From positions 1 to 64,000 of the forward strand of contig PTJY01000004.1 in the NCBI GenBank assembly GCA_002937505.1: a DNA stretch of 64,000 bases, written 5' to 3'. The notes below the pieces were generated by a model that saw only the letters and a program-made list of their open reading frames with translations, had not been told where the DNA came from and made no database searches. This stretch comes from Alphaproteobacteria bacterium MarineAlpha12_Bin1 (GTDB taxonomy: Bacteria; Pseudomonadota; Alphaproteobacteria; UBA6615). Position numbers and translations under genes: made by a program. Positions 26,584-35,319 of this stretch are shown in pieces. Position 1 is the stretch's first letter. Each line of letters begins with the position of its first letter.

Positions 26584-27123
26584 ATGGATGATGAGATCTT
26601 TGTAATATCTTCAGATGACATGAAGGAGAGAGTAGCGATCTGGAAGGATCAAGTTCCAAATAAGACTATGTTGATAACCCAAAGAATGGAAGGCTATAAG
26701 CGAGATATATACAGTGTAATAGGTCAGGCGGTTTCAGAGGACTCAGAAAATAAAACTGCTATAACTGATTCAACAGGGTTCAACGTAGCTTATGTTGGGG
26801 CCGAACCAGGAAATGGGTCTACATTACACACTCACCCAGAAGAGGTTGAGGTATTTATCCCGTTTTCTGGGACATGGTCGGTATTTTGGAATGAAGGTAG
26901 CGATAGAGAAGAGGTTCGGATTGGACCAAAGGATTGTATTTCGGTGCCTCCAAAAGTAATGAGGGGTTTTCGTAATATAGGAGATGATTATGCGCATTTA
27001 TTGGTAATCATATCTGGCGCAGAAAATTCGAAAGTAACTAGGCCAGAAGACATAGTTAGAAGGGCAGCTGCAACAGGACTAAGTTTAGATTCTGAAGGAA
27101 ATCTTACTGATGCGACTGGATAG
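26584..27123 (+). CDS. Cupin-domain protein
   Basis: 179 residues behind a good AGGGAG site. Cupin motif 1 is GNGSTLHTHPEEVEVFIPFSG with His82, His84 and Glu89 as likely metal ligands; motif 2 is KDCISVPPKVMRGFRNIG. The overall plan (about 65-residue leader, single cupin barrel, 35-residue tail) is the same as the cupin at 12198, and the two look like distant paralogs. Probably a small metal-dependent dioxygenase, isomerase or ligand sensor of the block. Confidence 0.85.
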   Translation: MDDEIFVISSDDMKERVAIWKDQVPNKTMLITQRMEGYKRDIYSVIGQAVSEDSENKTAITDSTGFNVAYVGAEPGNGSTLHTHPEEVEVFIPFSGTWSVFWNEGSDREEVRIGPKDCISVPPKVMRGFRNIGDDYAHLLVIISGAENSKVTRPEDIVRRAAATGLSLDSEGNLTDATG

Positions 27124-27258
27124 AAAGTTTTATAAATAAGCAATTGGGTTTGAGTGCGAAATAAAGTTTTATTAAGGTCTGACTGATTTTTTGGTAATTA
27201 TCTTCTTCCAACTACCCTACAGAACACATGATTAAAATATTTTTAAGAAAGAGCTAAT

Positions 27259-27678
27259 ATGAGTATTCAACCTGATGACATCGTTGGTGTTTGGACACTA
27301 GAAGAAACGTACATTGAAGATGATGAGGGTAATCAAACTCCAACGCTGGGCGAGAATCCCAAAGGTCGTATTATATATACGCCTGACGGTTATATGGTGG
27401 CTATAACAGAAAGAGGCGGGCGGAAACCATTAAGTAATAGTGCTAGTGAAAACGAGAAGGCAGAAGCTTTCGACAGCTTTATGACATACTCTGGTAAGTG
27501 GAGTCTTAAAGATAATGTGGTTACCCATGAAATTGATACTGGGTCTAATCCTTCATGGGTAGGAACTAAACGTGATCGAACAGTAGATTATCATGGGGAT
27601 CGTATGGTTTTTGCTGGTTTCCTAGATGATGGTATTACTACAGCAATTATTAAATGGCGAAGAAATAAAAATTTATAA
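27259..27678 (+). CDS. Lipocalin-like domain protein (Lipocalin_5 type)
   Basis: 139 residues, cytosolic, no signal peptide. DIVGVWTLEETYIEDDEGN near the start, GRIIYTPDGYMVAI, FMTYSGKWSLKDNVVTHEID and the closing GITTAIIKWRR are characteristic of the short lipocalin-like domain often found next to small-molecule catabolic genes. Likely an eight-stranded barrel binding a hydrophobic or aromatic ligand. In this block it may be a carrier or an isomerase. Direct function is not known for most members. Confidence 0.82.
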   Translation: MSIQPDDIVGVWTLEETYIEDDEGNQTPTLGENPKGRIIYTPDGYMVAITERGGRKPLSNSASENEKAEAFDSFMTYSGKWSLKDNVVTHEIDTGSNPSWVGTKRDRTVDYHGDRMVFAGFLDDGITTAIIKWRRNKNL

Positions 27679-27717
27679 TGAACCTATTAACTTTATATAG
27701 ACGGCGAATCTCTGCGT

Positions 27718-29007
27718 GTGGATTACAAGTCAATTTTGTATGCGGAAAAATTGAATAATCGAGTTCGAATTGTATTAGGGATGATCCCGGCAGTAAGTTT
27801 AGCGTTTATGCTTGCTCATTTTTTGAGGTCTGCACCAGCGCTTATAGCCCCAGATCTAAGAACAGAACTTGATTTAACCCCCGGGCAACTAGCAAGTTTA
27901 CCAGCCGCAATTTTTTTGGGAGCTGCGTTAATGCAGCTTCCAGTGGGGGTGCTTCTAGATCGTTTTGGTCCAAGATTCTCAATGTTTAGTTTCATGCTTT
28001 TTGCTGCCTTAGGCACGTTTGTTTTTGCGTCTGCTAACAATGTATTTATGCTTAGAGCTGGTTTATTTCTTATTGGTTGTGGTGCTGCTCCAGTATTTAT
28101 GGGCGTAATAGTCTTACTTTCGAGGTGGTTTTCTAGGGATAGGCTTGCGACCGCGACGGCTGTTTCTGTTGCTATTGGAGGAATTGGGATGTTGCTTTCT
28201 GCCTCACCTTTTGCATTAGCCGTTGATGCTTATGGATGGAGAACAACATTGAAGGCTGTTGGCGTTATTACCTTTTTTGCAGCAATTTCTTTATTTTTGT
28301 TTGTTCGAGATCGTCCCCCTGATCAGCAAAAAACCACGAAAATGGAATCCCTATTGGAAGTGATGTTTGGACTAAAATATATACTTCTTGACAAGCGAAT
28401 TTACCTATTTGCTGCAGTAACATCGACTACTTTTGGTACATTGATAACGGTTCGAAATTTGTGGATAGGTCCGTACTTAAATGATGTATTTTCTTTGAAT
28501 ATTGTAGAACGAGGAAATATTATATTTTTAGTTTCTGTTGCGTGGATAGTTGGCGCTCTTGTTTACGGACCATTAGACCGTATGTTCGATACTCGTCGAG
28601 GCGTTGTTACTGGAGGATTATCAGTTTTTGCTGGAGCAACTGTGTTGTTGGCGTTAAATGATAGCTCATCGACTTTTATTGTTACTGTTTTATTGATCAC
28701 GTTTGCCTTGACTGCCGCCATGGCTGGGCCTTTATTCGCGCACGTGCGCAGTTTATTTCCTGATGAATACAGTGGACGAGTTTTTACTGCAATAAATTTA
28801 TGTACCTGGTCTGGTGTTTTTCTGATGCAAGTTTTGACTGGTGCAATCATTGACCTGTTCACCGTTGATGAAGTTGGTCGGAGTCCAGCAATAGCCTACA
28901 GAGTAATGTTCGGAGTTTTAGCCATTGGTTTAGTTGTGGTTTTATTCATTTATCGTAAAGTTGAAGATGTAACGCCATCTTCAGACACGAAATTAGAAAA
29001 TAGATAA
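27718..29007 (+). CDS. MFS transporter, 12 transmembrane segments
   Basis: 429 residues if the GTG at 27718 is used; an ATG at 27781 would leave 408 residues and keep TM1 (MIPAVSLAFMLAHFL), and neither has a clear ribosome site. Motif A is GVLLDRFGPRFSM after TM2, with TM4 GLFLIGCGAAPVFMG; this is the nitrate/hexuronate-like side of MFS. Placed 40 bases behind the lipocalin-like gene, it closes the plus-strand block and is the likely uptake system for its substrate. Confidence 0.88.
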   Translation: MDYKSILYAEKLNNRVRIVLGMIPAVSLAFMLAHFLRSAPALIAPDLRTELDLTPGQLASLPAAIFLGAALMQLPVGVLLDRFGPRFSMFSFMLFAALGTFVFASANNVFMLRAGLFLIGCGAAPVFMGVIVLLSRWFSRDRLATATAVSVAIGGIGMLLSASPFALAVDAYGWRTTLKAVGVITFFAAISLFLFVRDRPPDQQKTTKMESLLEVMFGLKYILLDKRIYLFAAVTSTTFGTLITVRNLWIGPYLNDVFSLNIVERGNIIFLVSVAWIVGALVYGPLDRMFDTRRGVVTGGLSVFAGATVLLALNDSSSTFIVTVLLITFALTAAMAGPLFAHVRSLFPDEYSGRVFTAINLCTWSGVFLMQVLTGAIIDLFTVDEVGRSPAIAYRVMFGVLAIGLVVVLFIYRKVEDVTPSSDTKLENR

Positions 29008-29078
29008 AGCCGACATACCAAATAACTGAATAATTTGTGGTTTATTAATTCACGATTCTTTATTGGTTCTTTTCTATG

Positions 29079-30281
29079 CTAAATAGCTCCATATTTTCTT
29101 AACTCTGATATTTCTTCATTTGATCTCCCGAGTTCTTTCAGCACCTCATCGGTGTGTTCTCCGAGTGATGGCGGAGGTTTTCTTATAGTTGCTTTGTTAT
29201 GTGAAAAACGAAAAGGAATACCGGGTATTTTAATTTCCCCTGCGGTTGTGTGTTTGGTCGTAGTGACAAGTTCTCTCGCGATTGTGTGTGTTGCGGTTAG
29301 CGCTTGTTCAACAGTATTTATTGGTGCACAAGACACTTTCGCCGTTTGTAGTTTTTCTAACCAAAAATTGGTTGTATTCGTTTTAAATAAATCGGAGATC
29401 ATGCCGTCACATGCTCCACGGTTTTCTACCCTATCTCTATTTCTTTTAAACCTATCATCCTCAGACCAGTTTGTTTTTCCAACAGCATTTGCAAAGTTGG
29501 CAAACTGCATGTCATTTCCTATAGAAAGAGCTATCATGCCGTCTTTAGTTGGGTAGGCATTATATGGGACAATATTGGGATGGCCATTACCGTATCGGCC
29601 AGCTGTCTTTCCGGATATTAGAAAATTTGAGGCAACATTAGCTAATAATGATACACCAGTATCGTAAAGTGAAACTTCTATAGATTGTCCTAATCCTGAT
29701 GAATGTCGGGCGTTTATTGCGCCTAAAATTGTTGATAACGCATATAGGCCCGTACAGAGGTCAACAATGGCTACTCCAAGTTTCATTGGGTCTCCGTCAG
29801 ACTCTCCTGTTATATTCATTAAACCACTTTCTGCTTGCAACAAAAAATCATAACCAGGCAAACCTGCACGAGGGCCAGTTGATCCGTAACCAAGTATCGA
29901 GCAGCGAACAACCTGGGGCGCATTAGTTTTAAACCACTCATCATCGAAGCCTAGTTTTGATAATGTACCCAATTTAAAATTGTCTATAACTACGTCTGTT
30001 TTTTGCAAAAGCTCTTTCAGAACTTTTTGGCCAGAAGGGTGTTTGAGGTTAAGTGTAATGCCTCTTTTATTTCGATTAGCTCCTAAAAAGTAAGCAGATT
30101 CATCCCCAACAAATGGTGGCCCCCAGCTTCTAGTATCATCACCTCTGCCCGGTTGCTCGATCTTAATCACATCTGCACCCATATCTCCTAATAACATGGT
30201 ACAGAAAGGGCCAGCTAAAACTCTTGTTAAGTCTATTACTGAAATATTGTTTAGGACGCCGGGCTCAGAGGTTTTCTTCAT
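29079..30281 (-). CDS. CaiB/BaiF family (class III) CoA-transferase
   Basis: 400 residues. VIDLTRVLAGPFCTMLLGDM (15-34), IKIEQPGRGDDTRSW and the catalytic Asp174 (LGVAIVDLCTGLYA) are all intact. It transfers CoA between acids. It follows a MenB/BadI-like crotonase in a two-gene minus-strand unit (50-base gap), suggesting that a free acid is activated here and then hydrated or ring-opened. Differs clearly from the enzyme at 3904. The end is convergent with the MFS gene. Confidence 0.93.
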   Translation of the reverse strand: MKKTSEPGVLNNISVIDLTRVLAGPFCTMLLGDMGADVIKIEQPGRGDDTRSWGPPFVGDESAYFLGANRNKRGITLNLKHPSGQKVLKELLQKTDVVIDNFKLGTLSKLGFDDEWFKTNAPQVVRCSILGYGSTGPRAGLPGYDFLLQAESGLMNITGESDGDPMKLGVAIVDLCTGLYALSTILGAINARHSSGLGQSIEVSLYDTGVSLLANVASNFLISGKTAGRYGNGHPNIVPYNAYPTKDGMIALSIGNDMQFANFANAVGKTNWSEDDRFKRNRDRVENRGACDGMISDLFKTNTTNFWLEKLQTAKVSCAPINTVEQALTATHTIARELVTTTKHTTAGEIKIPGIPFRFSHNKATIRKPPPSLGEHTDEVLKELGRSNEEISELRKYGAI

Positions 30282-30330
30282 ATTATTACTTTTCTAAAAG
30301 TTTTAGCTAATTCTAACGTGGGTTTATAAC

Positions 30331-31206
30331 TCACTCGGGTTTTGTTTGATTGCGATTATTATTGAAATCATCCAGATACTGATCTACTGCTTCCTTATTT
30401 TTCATTCTAAACTGCATAAAGTTTGGCTTACGTTTTTCAAGAAATGCTTCCATGCCTTCATTGGCCTCAGGACTACCCCAAACATGAGCAAGCAATTCCA
30501 TGCCATGCTGCCAGGAAGCATAAAGCTCGTCAGATTCATGATTTAATGATTTTTTTGTCATTCTAATCGTCTGACCGCTGTGAGACTTGATTGTTTCACA
30601 CCATTTTTCAGTTTCAGCACGAAGATCGCTTTGAGGCACTACTTTATTAATTAACCCTATGTTAACTGCTTCTTCAGCAGTGAATGTTCGGGCTAGGAAT
30701 ATCATTTCTCTGGCTAGCCTTTCACCTATCATTCTAGGAATGTATTGTGTTGCACCTACAGTTGGACAAGCTCCAACCTTTGCACCCGATTGGCCAAACA
30801 TCGCATTGTCAGAAGCAATAACCATATCACACCAGAGGGCAAGTTCGTGTCCTCCGCCCATGCACCATCCATTTACCATAGCTATTACTGGTATGGGGAG
30901 GCCACGAATAGTCATTGCTGTTCCAAGCATCCTGTCATTCCAATGATAGGCATTAGCCCAATTCAATTTCATCATTGCGCCAAAATCTCCACCAGCGGAA
31001 AATGAAACATCACCGGCGCCAGTTACCACTGCACATGCTATTGATGGGTCGTTTCTAGTAGACTTGAATGCCAATATTAGCTCATCCAGAGTGTGTTCGC
31101 GAAATGCGTTTCGAGATTTTGGTCGGTTAATTGTTATCCAGGCAACATTATTTTTGACTTCAAAAAGGATGTCGTTGAAATCTTCTGATGTAGGCATGTT
31201 TGACAT
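30331..31206 (-). CDS. Enoyl-CoA hydratase/isomerase family, MenB/BadI-like
   Basis: 291 residues, start supported by AGGAGG nine bases upstream. RPKSRNAFREHTLDELI resembles the RP..RNAFRPxTVDE line of MenB (naphthoyl-CoA synthase) and BadI (ring-opening 2-ketocyclohexanecarboxyl-CoA hydrolase); oxyanion loops are FSAGGDFG and MGGGHELALWCD. The GQSGAKVGACPTVGATQYIP segment also fits that group better than crotonase. Could hydrolyse or cyclise a beta-keto-acyl-CoA. Upstream gene of the CoA-transferase at 29079. Family sure, subgroup probable. Confidence 0.9.
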   Translation of the reverse strand: MSNMPTSEDFNDILFEVKNNVAWITINRPKSRNAFREHTLDELILAFKSTRNDPSIACAVVTGAGDVSFSAGGDFGAMMKLNWANAYHWNDRMLGTAMTIRGLPIPVIAMVNGWCMGGGHELALWCDMVIASDNAMFGQSGAKVGACPTVGATQYIPRMIGERLAREMIFLARTFTAEEAVNIGLINKVVPQSDLRAETEKWCETIKSHSGQTIRMTKKSLNHESDELYASWQHGMELLAHVWGSPEANEGMEAFLEKRKPNFMQFRMKNKEAVDQYLDDFNNNRNQTKPE

Positions 31207-31400
31207 GAATAATTTCCTCCTAAACCTATAATCTTAATTTTTTTATTTATTTACCAAAGTTTAATTAACAGATAATTGTATTCGTTTGTTAGAATGTATA
31301 ACTTGTCCAAACATATAAAGAGTTTTTTTCTCGCCAACAATATGAAGTTTATATTTACTCAAATTCATTATTTATAATTTATTATCGGGAGTTTTCTGGA

Positions 31401-32324
31401 ATGCTAAACCCATTTAAACAAATAGAATTAATAGAAGCCAAGGTTTTTCAGCCATTACCAGAAAAATTCCGAGATCGGCGCCGTTCCGATTGGTCTGATC
31501 CAAATCGACAAGGGGCTGAGGTTGAGTGTTTTCTTGAGGGGCCATCATTCGATAGGAAGGGAAACCTATATTTTACCGATATACCATTTGGACGTATATT
31601 TAGGATTCCTCCGGGAGGGGATATAGAACTCGTGGCAGAGTATGATGGGTGGCCTAATGGTTTAAAAATCCATAAAGACGGTAGAATATTTGTTGCTTGT
31701 TACAAGTACGGAATAATGGAGGTTAATCCTGAAAGTGGAAGTGTGACAACTGTTTTAGGGTCCGTATTTAGTGAGGGATTCAAAGGAACGAATGATCTTC
31801 ATTTTAGTAAAGATGGAGACCTTTATTTCACTGATCAAGGGCAGACTGGAGTAGTTGACCCAACAGGAAGAGTATTTCGTTGGGGGGCAGATGGTAGCCT
31901 GGATCGCCTCGCAGTAAACATACCTAGCCCCAACGGAATAACTTTAAATATATCTGAAAATCAGTGCTTTGTGGCTGTTACTCGTACCCAGCAAATATGG
32001 AGATTGCCGCTTATGGCGGATGGAAATGTTTCCAAGACAGGTGTTGCCATACAATTGTCCGGTGGTCATGCGGGGCCTGATGGAATTGAGACAGACTCTG
32101 AGGATGGTTTGCTGGTTTGTCATTTGGGTGTTGGTATTTGGCGTTTTGATAATAATGGTTTGCCAACTCATTTAATACATTCTGGTAGTGAGCATCGTCT
32201 TATGACAAATATTGCCTTTGGAGGCCCTGATAATAAACAATTATTTATAACTGATTCTTTAAATGGAAATATTATGCAAGTTGATTTCCCAATTGCGGGT
32301 AAGACAATGTACGGTCTTAGTTAA
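31401..32324 (+). CDS. SMP-30/gluconolactonase family lactonase
   Basis: 307 residues, six-bladed propeller family. Metal-ligand landmarks are Glu46 (CFLEGPSFD), an Asn in GTNDLHFSKDGD, Asn in SPNGITLN and Asp in AGPDGIETD. GNLYFTDIPFGRIFRI marks blade one. No signal peptide. Members hydrolyse sugar or organic lactones with a divalent metal. It opens the run lactonase, hydroxyacyl dehydrogenase, enolase-superfamily enzyme, which together resemble a sugar-acid or lactone degradation path. Confidence 0.9.
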   Translation: MLNPFKQIELIEAKVFQPLPEKFRDRRRSDWSDPNRQGAEVECFLEGPSFDRKGNLYFTDIPFGRIFRIPPGGDIELVAEYDGWPNGLKIHKDGRIFVACYKYGIMEVNPESGSVTTVLGSVFSEGFKGTNDLHFSKDGDLYFTDQGQTGVVDPTGRVFRWGADGSLDRLAVNIPSPNGITLNISENQCFVAVTRTQQIWRLPLMADGNVSKTGVAIQLSGGHAGPDGIETDSEDGLLVCHLGVGIWRFDNNGLPTHLIHSGSEHRLMTNIAFGGPDNKQLFITDSLNGNIMQVDFPIAGKTMYGLS

Positions 32325-32364
32325 ATAAAAATCGATTCTTTTTGATTTTACATTAGGAAAATAA

Positions 32365-33297
32365 ATGAGTGATCGAAATACTTTATCAATACAGAATGTT
32401 CTAATTTATGGTTACGGGGTCATGGGAAAAGCTGTAGCCAATACCTTCACTAAAGCTAATTTTAATGTTTCCGTTGTATCGTCTAGGGCAAAGCAACACA
32501 GTACGATCTATGAAGAAATGTCATTTTATGAAGAATTGCCTGAAGAAACACCTGATTTAGTTATAGAGTTTGTACCTGAGAACCTAGTAGATAAAAAAGA
32601 GGTCTATCGCCTTGTTGAAGACAAGTATAAGGGTGCGCCACTTATTTCATCTGGCACTTCGGGCTTGGATTTAATTAAACTTGCTAGTGATTTAGCTTTC
32701 CCAGAAAAGTTTTTAGGTCTTCATTACTTTATGCCGGCAGAAACCACATCTGTGGTAGAGGTAATGGCTGGTCCAAGCTGTCCAAAAGAAGATATCGATT
32801 TGGTATCAAAGATTCTTAATAAAACAGGTAAAGAAACGGTTGTTTTATACCAACCGGTTGTTGGGTTTTTGATAAATAGACTTCAGCATATTATATTGCA
32901 TGAGTGCTATAACTTAATTGAGGATGGTGTTGCGAGTCCTGAAGATATTGATATGTCAGCACGAAAAATGCTTGGCCCTCGCATGTGCCTAAACGGACTA
33001 ATTCAACAGAAGGATATTAGTGGATTAAAGATTCATGCTGATGCTCAGAGATCAATTGTTCCAGAGTTGCATCCTATTGATACACCAAATCAAATGTTAC
33101 AAAACATGGTTAATCGAGGAGAAGGGGGCTTAAGTGATGGTGAGGGATTTTATGATTGGAGTGGATTGGATGTACAAAAGGTGCGTGAGCAAGCAAGTTC
33201 CAGATTGACGGATTTATCAAAGTATTTGGCCTCTGATTCTGATCAAGAAATTATAGAACCAAAACCTCGATCATTTGATAAGCTTGTTGGGAAATAG
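32365..33297 (+). CDS. 3-hydroxyacyl-CoA dehydrogenase family protein
   Basis: 310 residues, start behind AGGAAA. NAD motif GYGVMG (16-21) in place of the common GxGxxG with hydrophobic third residue; catalytic His120-Glu132 dyad in GLHYFMPAETTSVVEVMAG with the correct 12-residue spacing; GFLINRLQHIILHE marks the dimer helix. Only distantly like the family member at 24379. The C-terminal part includes the LSDGEGFYDWSG segment typical of hydroxybutyryl-CoA dehydrogenases (GxGFYxY). Probably oxidises a 3-hydroxyacid or its CoA ester made in the same operon. Confidence 0.9.
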   Translation: MSDRNTLSIQNVLIYGYGVMGKAVANTFTKANFNVSVVSSRAKQHSTIYEEMSFYEELPEETPDLVIEFVPENLVDKKEVYRLVEDKYKGAPLISSGTSGLDLIKLASDLAFPEKFLGLHYFMPAETTSVVEVMAGPSCPKEDIDLVSKILNKTGKETVVLYQPVVGFLINRLQHIILHECYNLIEDGVASPEDIDMSARKMLGPRMCLNGLIQQKDISGLKIHADAQRSIVPELHPIDTPNQMLQNMVNRGEGGLSDGEGFYDWSGLDVQKVREQASSRLTDLSKYLASDSDQEIIEPKPRSFDKLVGK

Positions 33298-33334
33298 TCT
33301 ATATTATTGTTAAAGTAAAACATTAGGAAACATC

Positions 33335-34435
33335 ATGAAAATAACTGATATTAAAGCGATTCCTATTTCTTTGCCGATGACTAAGCCTTTAAAAATGGCT
33401 GGCTTTGTTTTTAACTCAAGCGATAATGTGCTCGTAAAGGTTAGTACGGATAATGGTTTGGTTGGATGGGGTGAAGCTTCTGCTGCTCCCGGCATGACCG
33501 GGGAAACGATTGAGAGTATGGTTGCTGCCATAAATTATTTAACCCCTTTTTTTATAGGTCGAGACCCTTCTGAATTTTCTGGGAATCTCTCTCTTATGGA
33601 TTTTAGACTTTATGGTAATGCAAGTGCCAAGACCTTGTTGGAAATGGCATTTTATGACATAGCAGGAAAGGCTCAACAAAAAACTGTTGCTGAATTATTA
33701 GGAACTGTAAAGAGATCGAAGATGCCAGTGCTCTGGATGCTGGCATCAGGAAAACTTGAAGAGGATCTCAAAGATGCTGGTCAGAAGTTAGAAGAGGGTT
33801 TTAAATCTTTTAAGATAAAAGTAGGAACTAACCCGGTAGAGGAAGATGTCGAACGTTCTATACGTATTCGGGATCTTGTTAATGGTGAGGTGCAACTATC
33901 TGCTGATGCAAATCAAGGCTGGAGTCGTGAGAAAGCAGTCGATTTTGTTAAAAACGTTGGTGAAACCTTGGACTTTGTTGAGCAGCCAATTCTAGGTTCC
34001 GATGTTGAAGGAATGGCTCTGATACAAAGAAACTCTAAAGTTGATATAGGAGCTGATGAAGGGCTGCACAGTTTACGCGATATAAAAACTCATAAGGAAA
34101 TGTCAGCAGCAAAGGGTGGTAGCTTGAAAATGATCAAGTTGGGAGGCATAACTCGTGCATTTGAAGCAGCTTGTGTTTGTGATGAGTTGGGTATGAATGT
34201 TAATATGGCCGGGAAAGTTGCTGAATCTAGTATATCAAGTGCTGCAGTTCTTCATATTTCCGCTGCTGCTCCTTCATTAAACTGGGGGTTAAGCATCACC
34301 AAACAGTATGTTGAGAAAGATCTTGTTCGAAACCCAATCGTTGTTGAATCTGGACAAGCAGTTTTACCAGATGGCGCAGGTTTAGGTGTTGAGGTTGACG
34401 AAGATATTGTTAATGAACTGGCTGCATTCAAATAA
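33335..34435 (+). CDS. Enolase-superfamily enzyme, muconate-lactonizing/mandelate-racemase group
   Basis: 366 residues, start behind AGGAAA. Catalytic Lys pair K160-I-K162 (SFKIKVG), metal ligands Asp191 (SADANQGW), Glu216 (FVEQPI) and Asp241 (GADEGLHS), and the opposite-face Lys265/Lys268 (GGSLKMIKLGG) are all present. Lysines on both faces indicate the MLE subgroup (cycloisomerase, o-succinylbenzoate synthase, dipeptide epimerase, N-succinylamino acid racemase) rather than mandelate racemase proper, which uses a His-Asp dyad. The reaction starts with proton abstraction next to a carboxylate. Last gene of the 31401 run; convergent, 10 bases from the GntR gene. Confidence 0.92.
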   Translation: MKITDIKAIPISLPMTKPLKMAGFVFNSSDNVLVKVSTDNGLVGWGEASAAPGMTGETIESMVAAINYLTPFFIGRDPSEFSGNLSLMDFRLYGNASAKTLLEMAFYDIAGKAQQKTVAELLGTVKRSKMPVLWMLASGKLEEDLKDAGQKLEEGFKSFKIKVGTNPVEEDVERSIRIRDLVNGEVQLSADANQGWSREKAVDFVKNVGETLDFVEQPILGSDVEGMALIQRNSKVDIGADEGLHSLRDIKTHKEMSAAKGGSLKMIKLGGITRAFEAACVCDELGMNVNMAGKVAESSISSAAVLHISAAAPSLNWGLSITKQYVEKDLVRNPIVVESGQAVLPDGAGLGVEVDEDIVNELAAFK

Positions 34436-34445
34436 AAGATTAAAT

Positions 34446-35195
34446 CTACTCGCTATTTTTCTTACCATGTTTCATATGAAGCGAGTATATGAAACGCCCT
34501 TCTGGGTGAATGCTTCTAGTTATCTCAAATAAGCGTCCAGTATTATCGTGATAGAGTCGAATTATTGTCATGGCGGAAGCGCCTTCTTGAACTTCAAGAT
34601 GTTTTGCTAGAGGTCGGCCTATCTGGCTAGCAAATATATTTAGTTGTGCTTCTTCTATTAACGACCCATGGTGTAATTCAATAATTTGATGTACGGCACG
34701 ATGATTTAAGGGCACTTGTCTGGCTGCATCTCTATATTCGGGTAGAACGTAGACGTCTTGCCAGCAAATAGGAGTATTTGAAGAGTTTGAACGGCGGATG
34801 CCACTTATTTGGAACCAAACTTCCTTTTTTATATTAAGAGTATTAGCTAGGTTCCCGTCGATCATAGCCATACCTGATTTTATGAGAGAAAAGCTTGTTT
34901 CTGGATAATTTAATAACTCTGAAAGACTATTTATTGACTGTACATGAGCATTCTTGGGTTGAGAGGATAAAACTATTGATCCTGAGCCACGACGAATGCT
35001 TACAAGTCCCATTTCCTTAATAACTCTCAGTGCTTCACGAACGGTATACCTGCTGACTCCGTAATGACTACAGAGTTCTTTTTCTGACGGCAAGCGAGAG
35101 CCGACGGAAATTCTATTAGAGGTTATTTTGTTGATTAGATCGTCCGCTATAATCTGATAACGTGGTCGTCTATGATCATCTATATCTGAGGTCAT
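34446..35195 (-). CDS. GntR-family transcriptional regulator, HutC subfamily
   Basis: 249 residues. N-terminal winged helix: YQIIADDLINKITSNRISVG, LPSEKELCSHYGVSRYTVRE and IRRGSGSIV (residues about 12-75). C-terminal UTRA ligand domain from about residue 95, with PICWQDVYVLPE and the tail 'FEITRSIHPEGRFIYSLHM'. It is the only recognisable regulator in 64 kb. It diverges from the propeller gene at 35320 and is convergent with the enolase-superfamily gene, so the best inferred targets are the 35320 unit and itself; its effector would be a small organic acid or sugar derivative. Confidence 0.93.
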   Translation of the reverse strand: MTSDIDDHRRPRYQIIADDLINKITSNRISVGSRLPSEKELCSHYGVSRYTVREALRVIKEMGLVSIRRGSGSIVLSSQPKNAHVQSINSLSELLNYPETSFSLIKSGMAMIDGNLANTLNIKKEVWFQISGIRRSNSSNTPICWQDVYVLPEYRDAARQVPLNHRAVHQIIELHHGSLIEEAQLNIFASQIGRPLAKHLEVQEGASAMTIIRLYHDNTGRLFEITRSIHPEGRFIYSLHMKHGKKNSE

Positions 35196-35285
35196 TCGGT
35201 ATTTTTGACTGATAAACGCAAATAATCTAGACCCATCTGAATTTTATTAGCTGTTTAATAGTGCTAAAAAAGAAAAAATATGTGA

Positions 35286-35308
35286 TTTTATAAATAAATC
35301 TTATAAAA
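35286..35308. promoter_or_regulatory. 8-bp inverted repeat, candidate GntR operator
   Basis: TTTTATAA (35286-35293) and TTATAAAA (35301-35308) are exact inverted copies seven bases apart, 11 bases before the ATG of the propeller gene and about 90 bases before the start of the divergent GntR gene. Position suits an operator, but HutC-type sites usually contain GT...AC cores, which this lacks, so confidence is low. Confidence 0.3.
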
Positions 35309-35319
35309 GAGGACATGTC

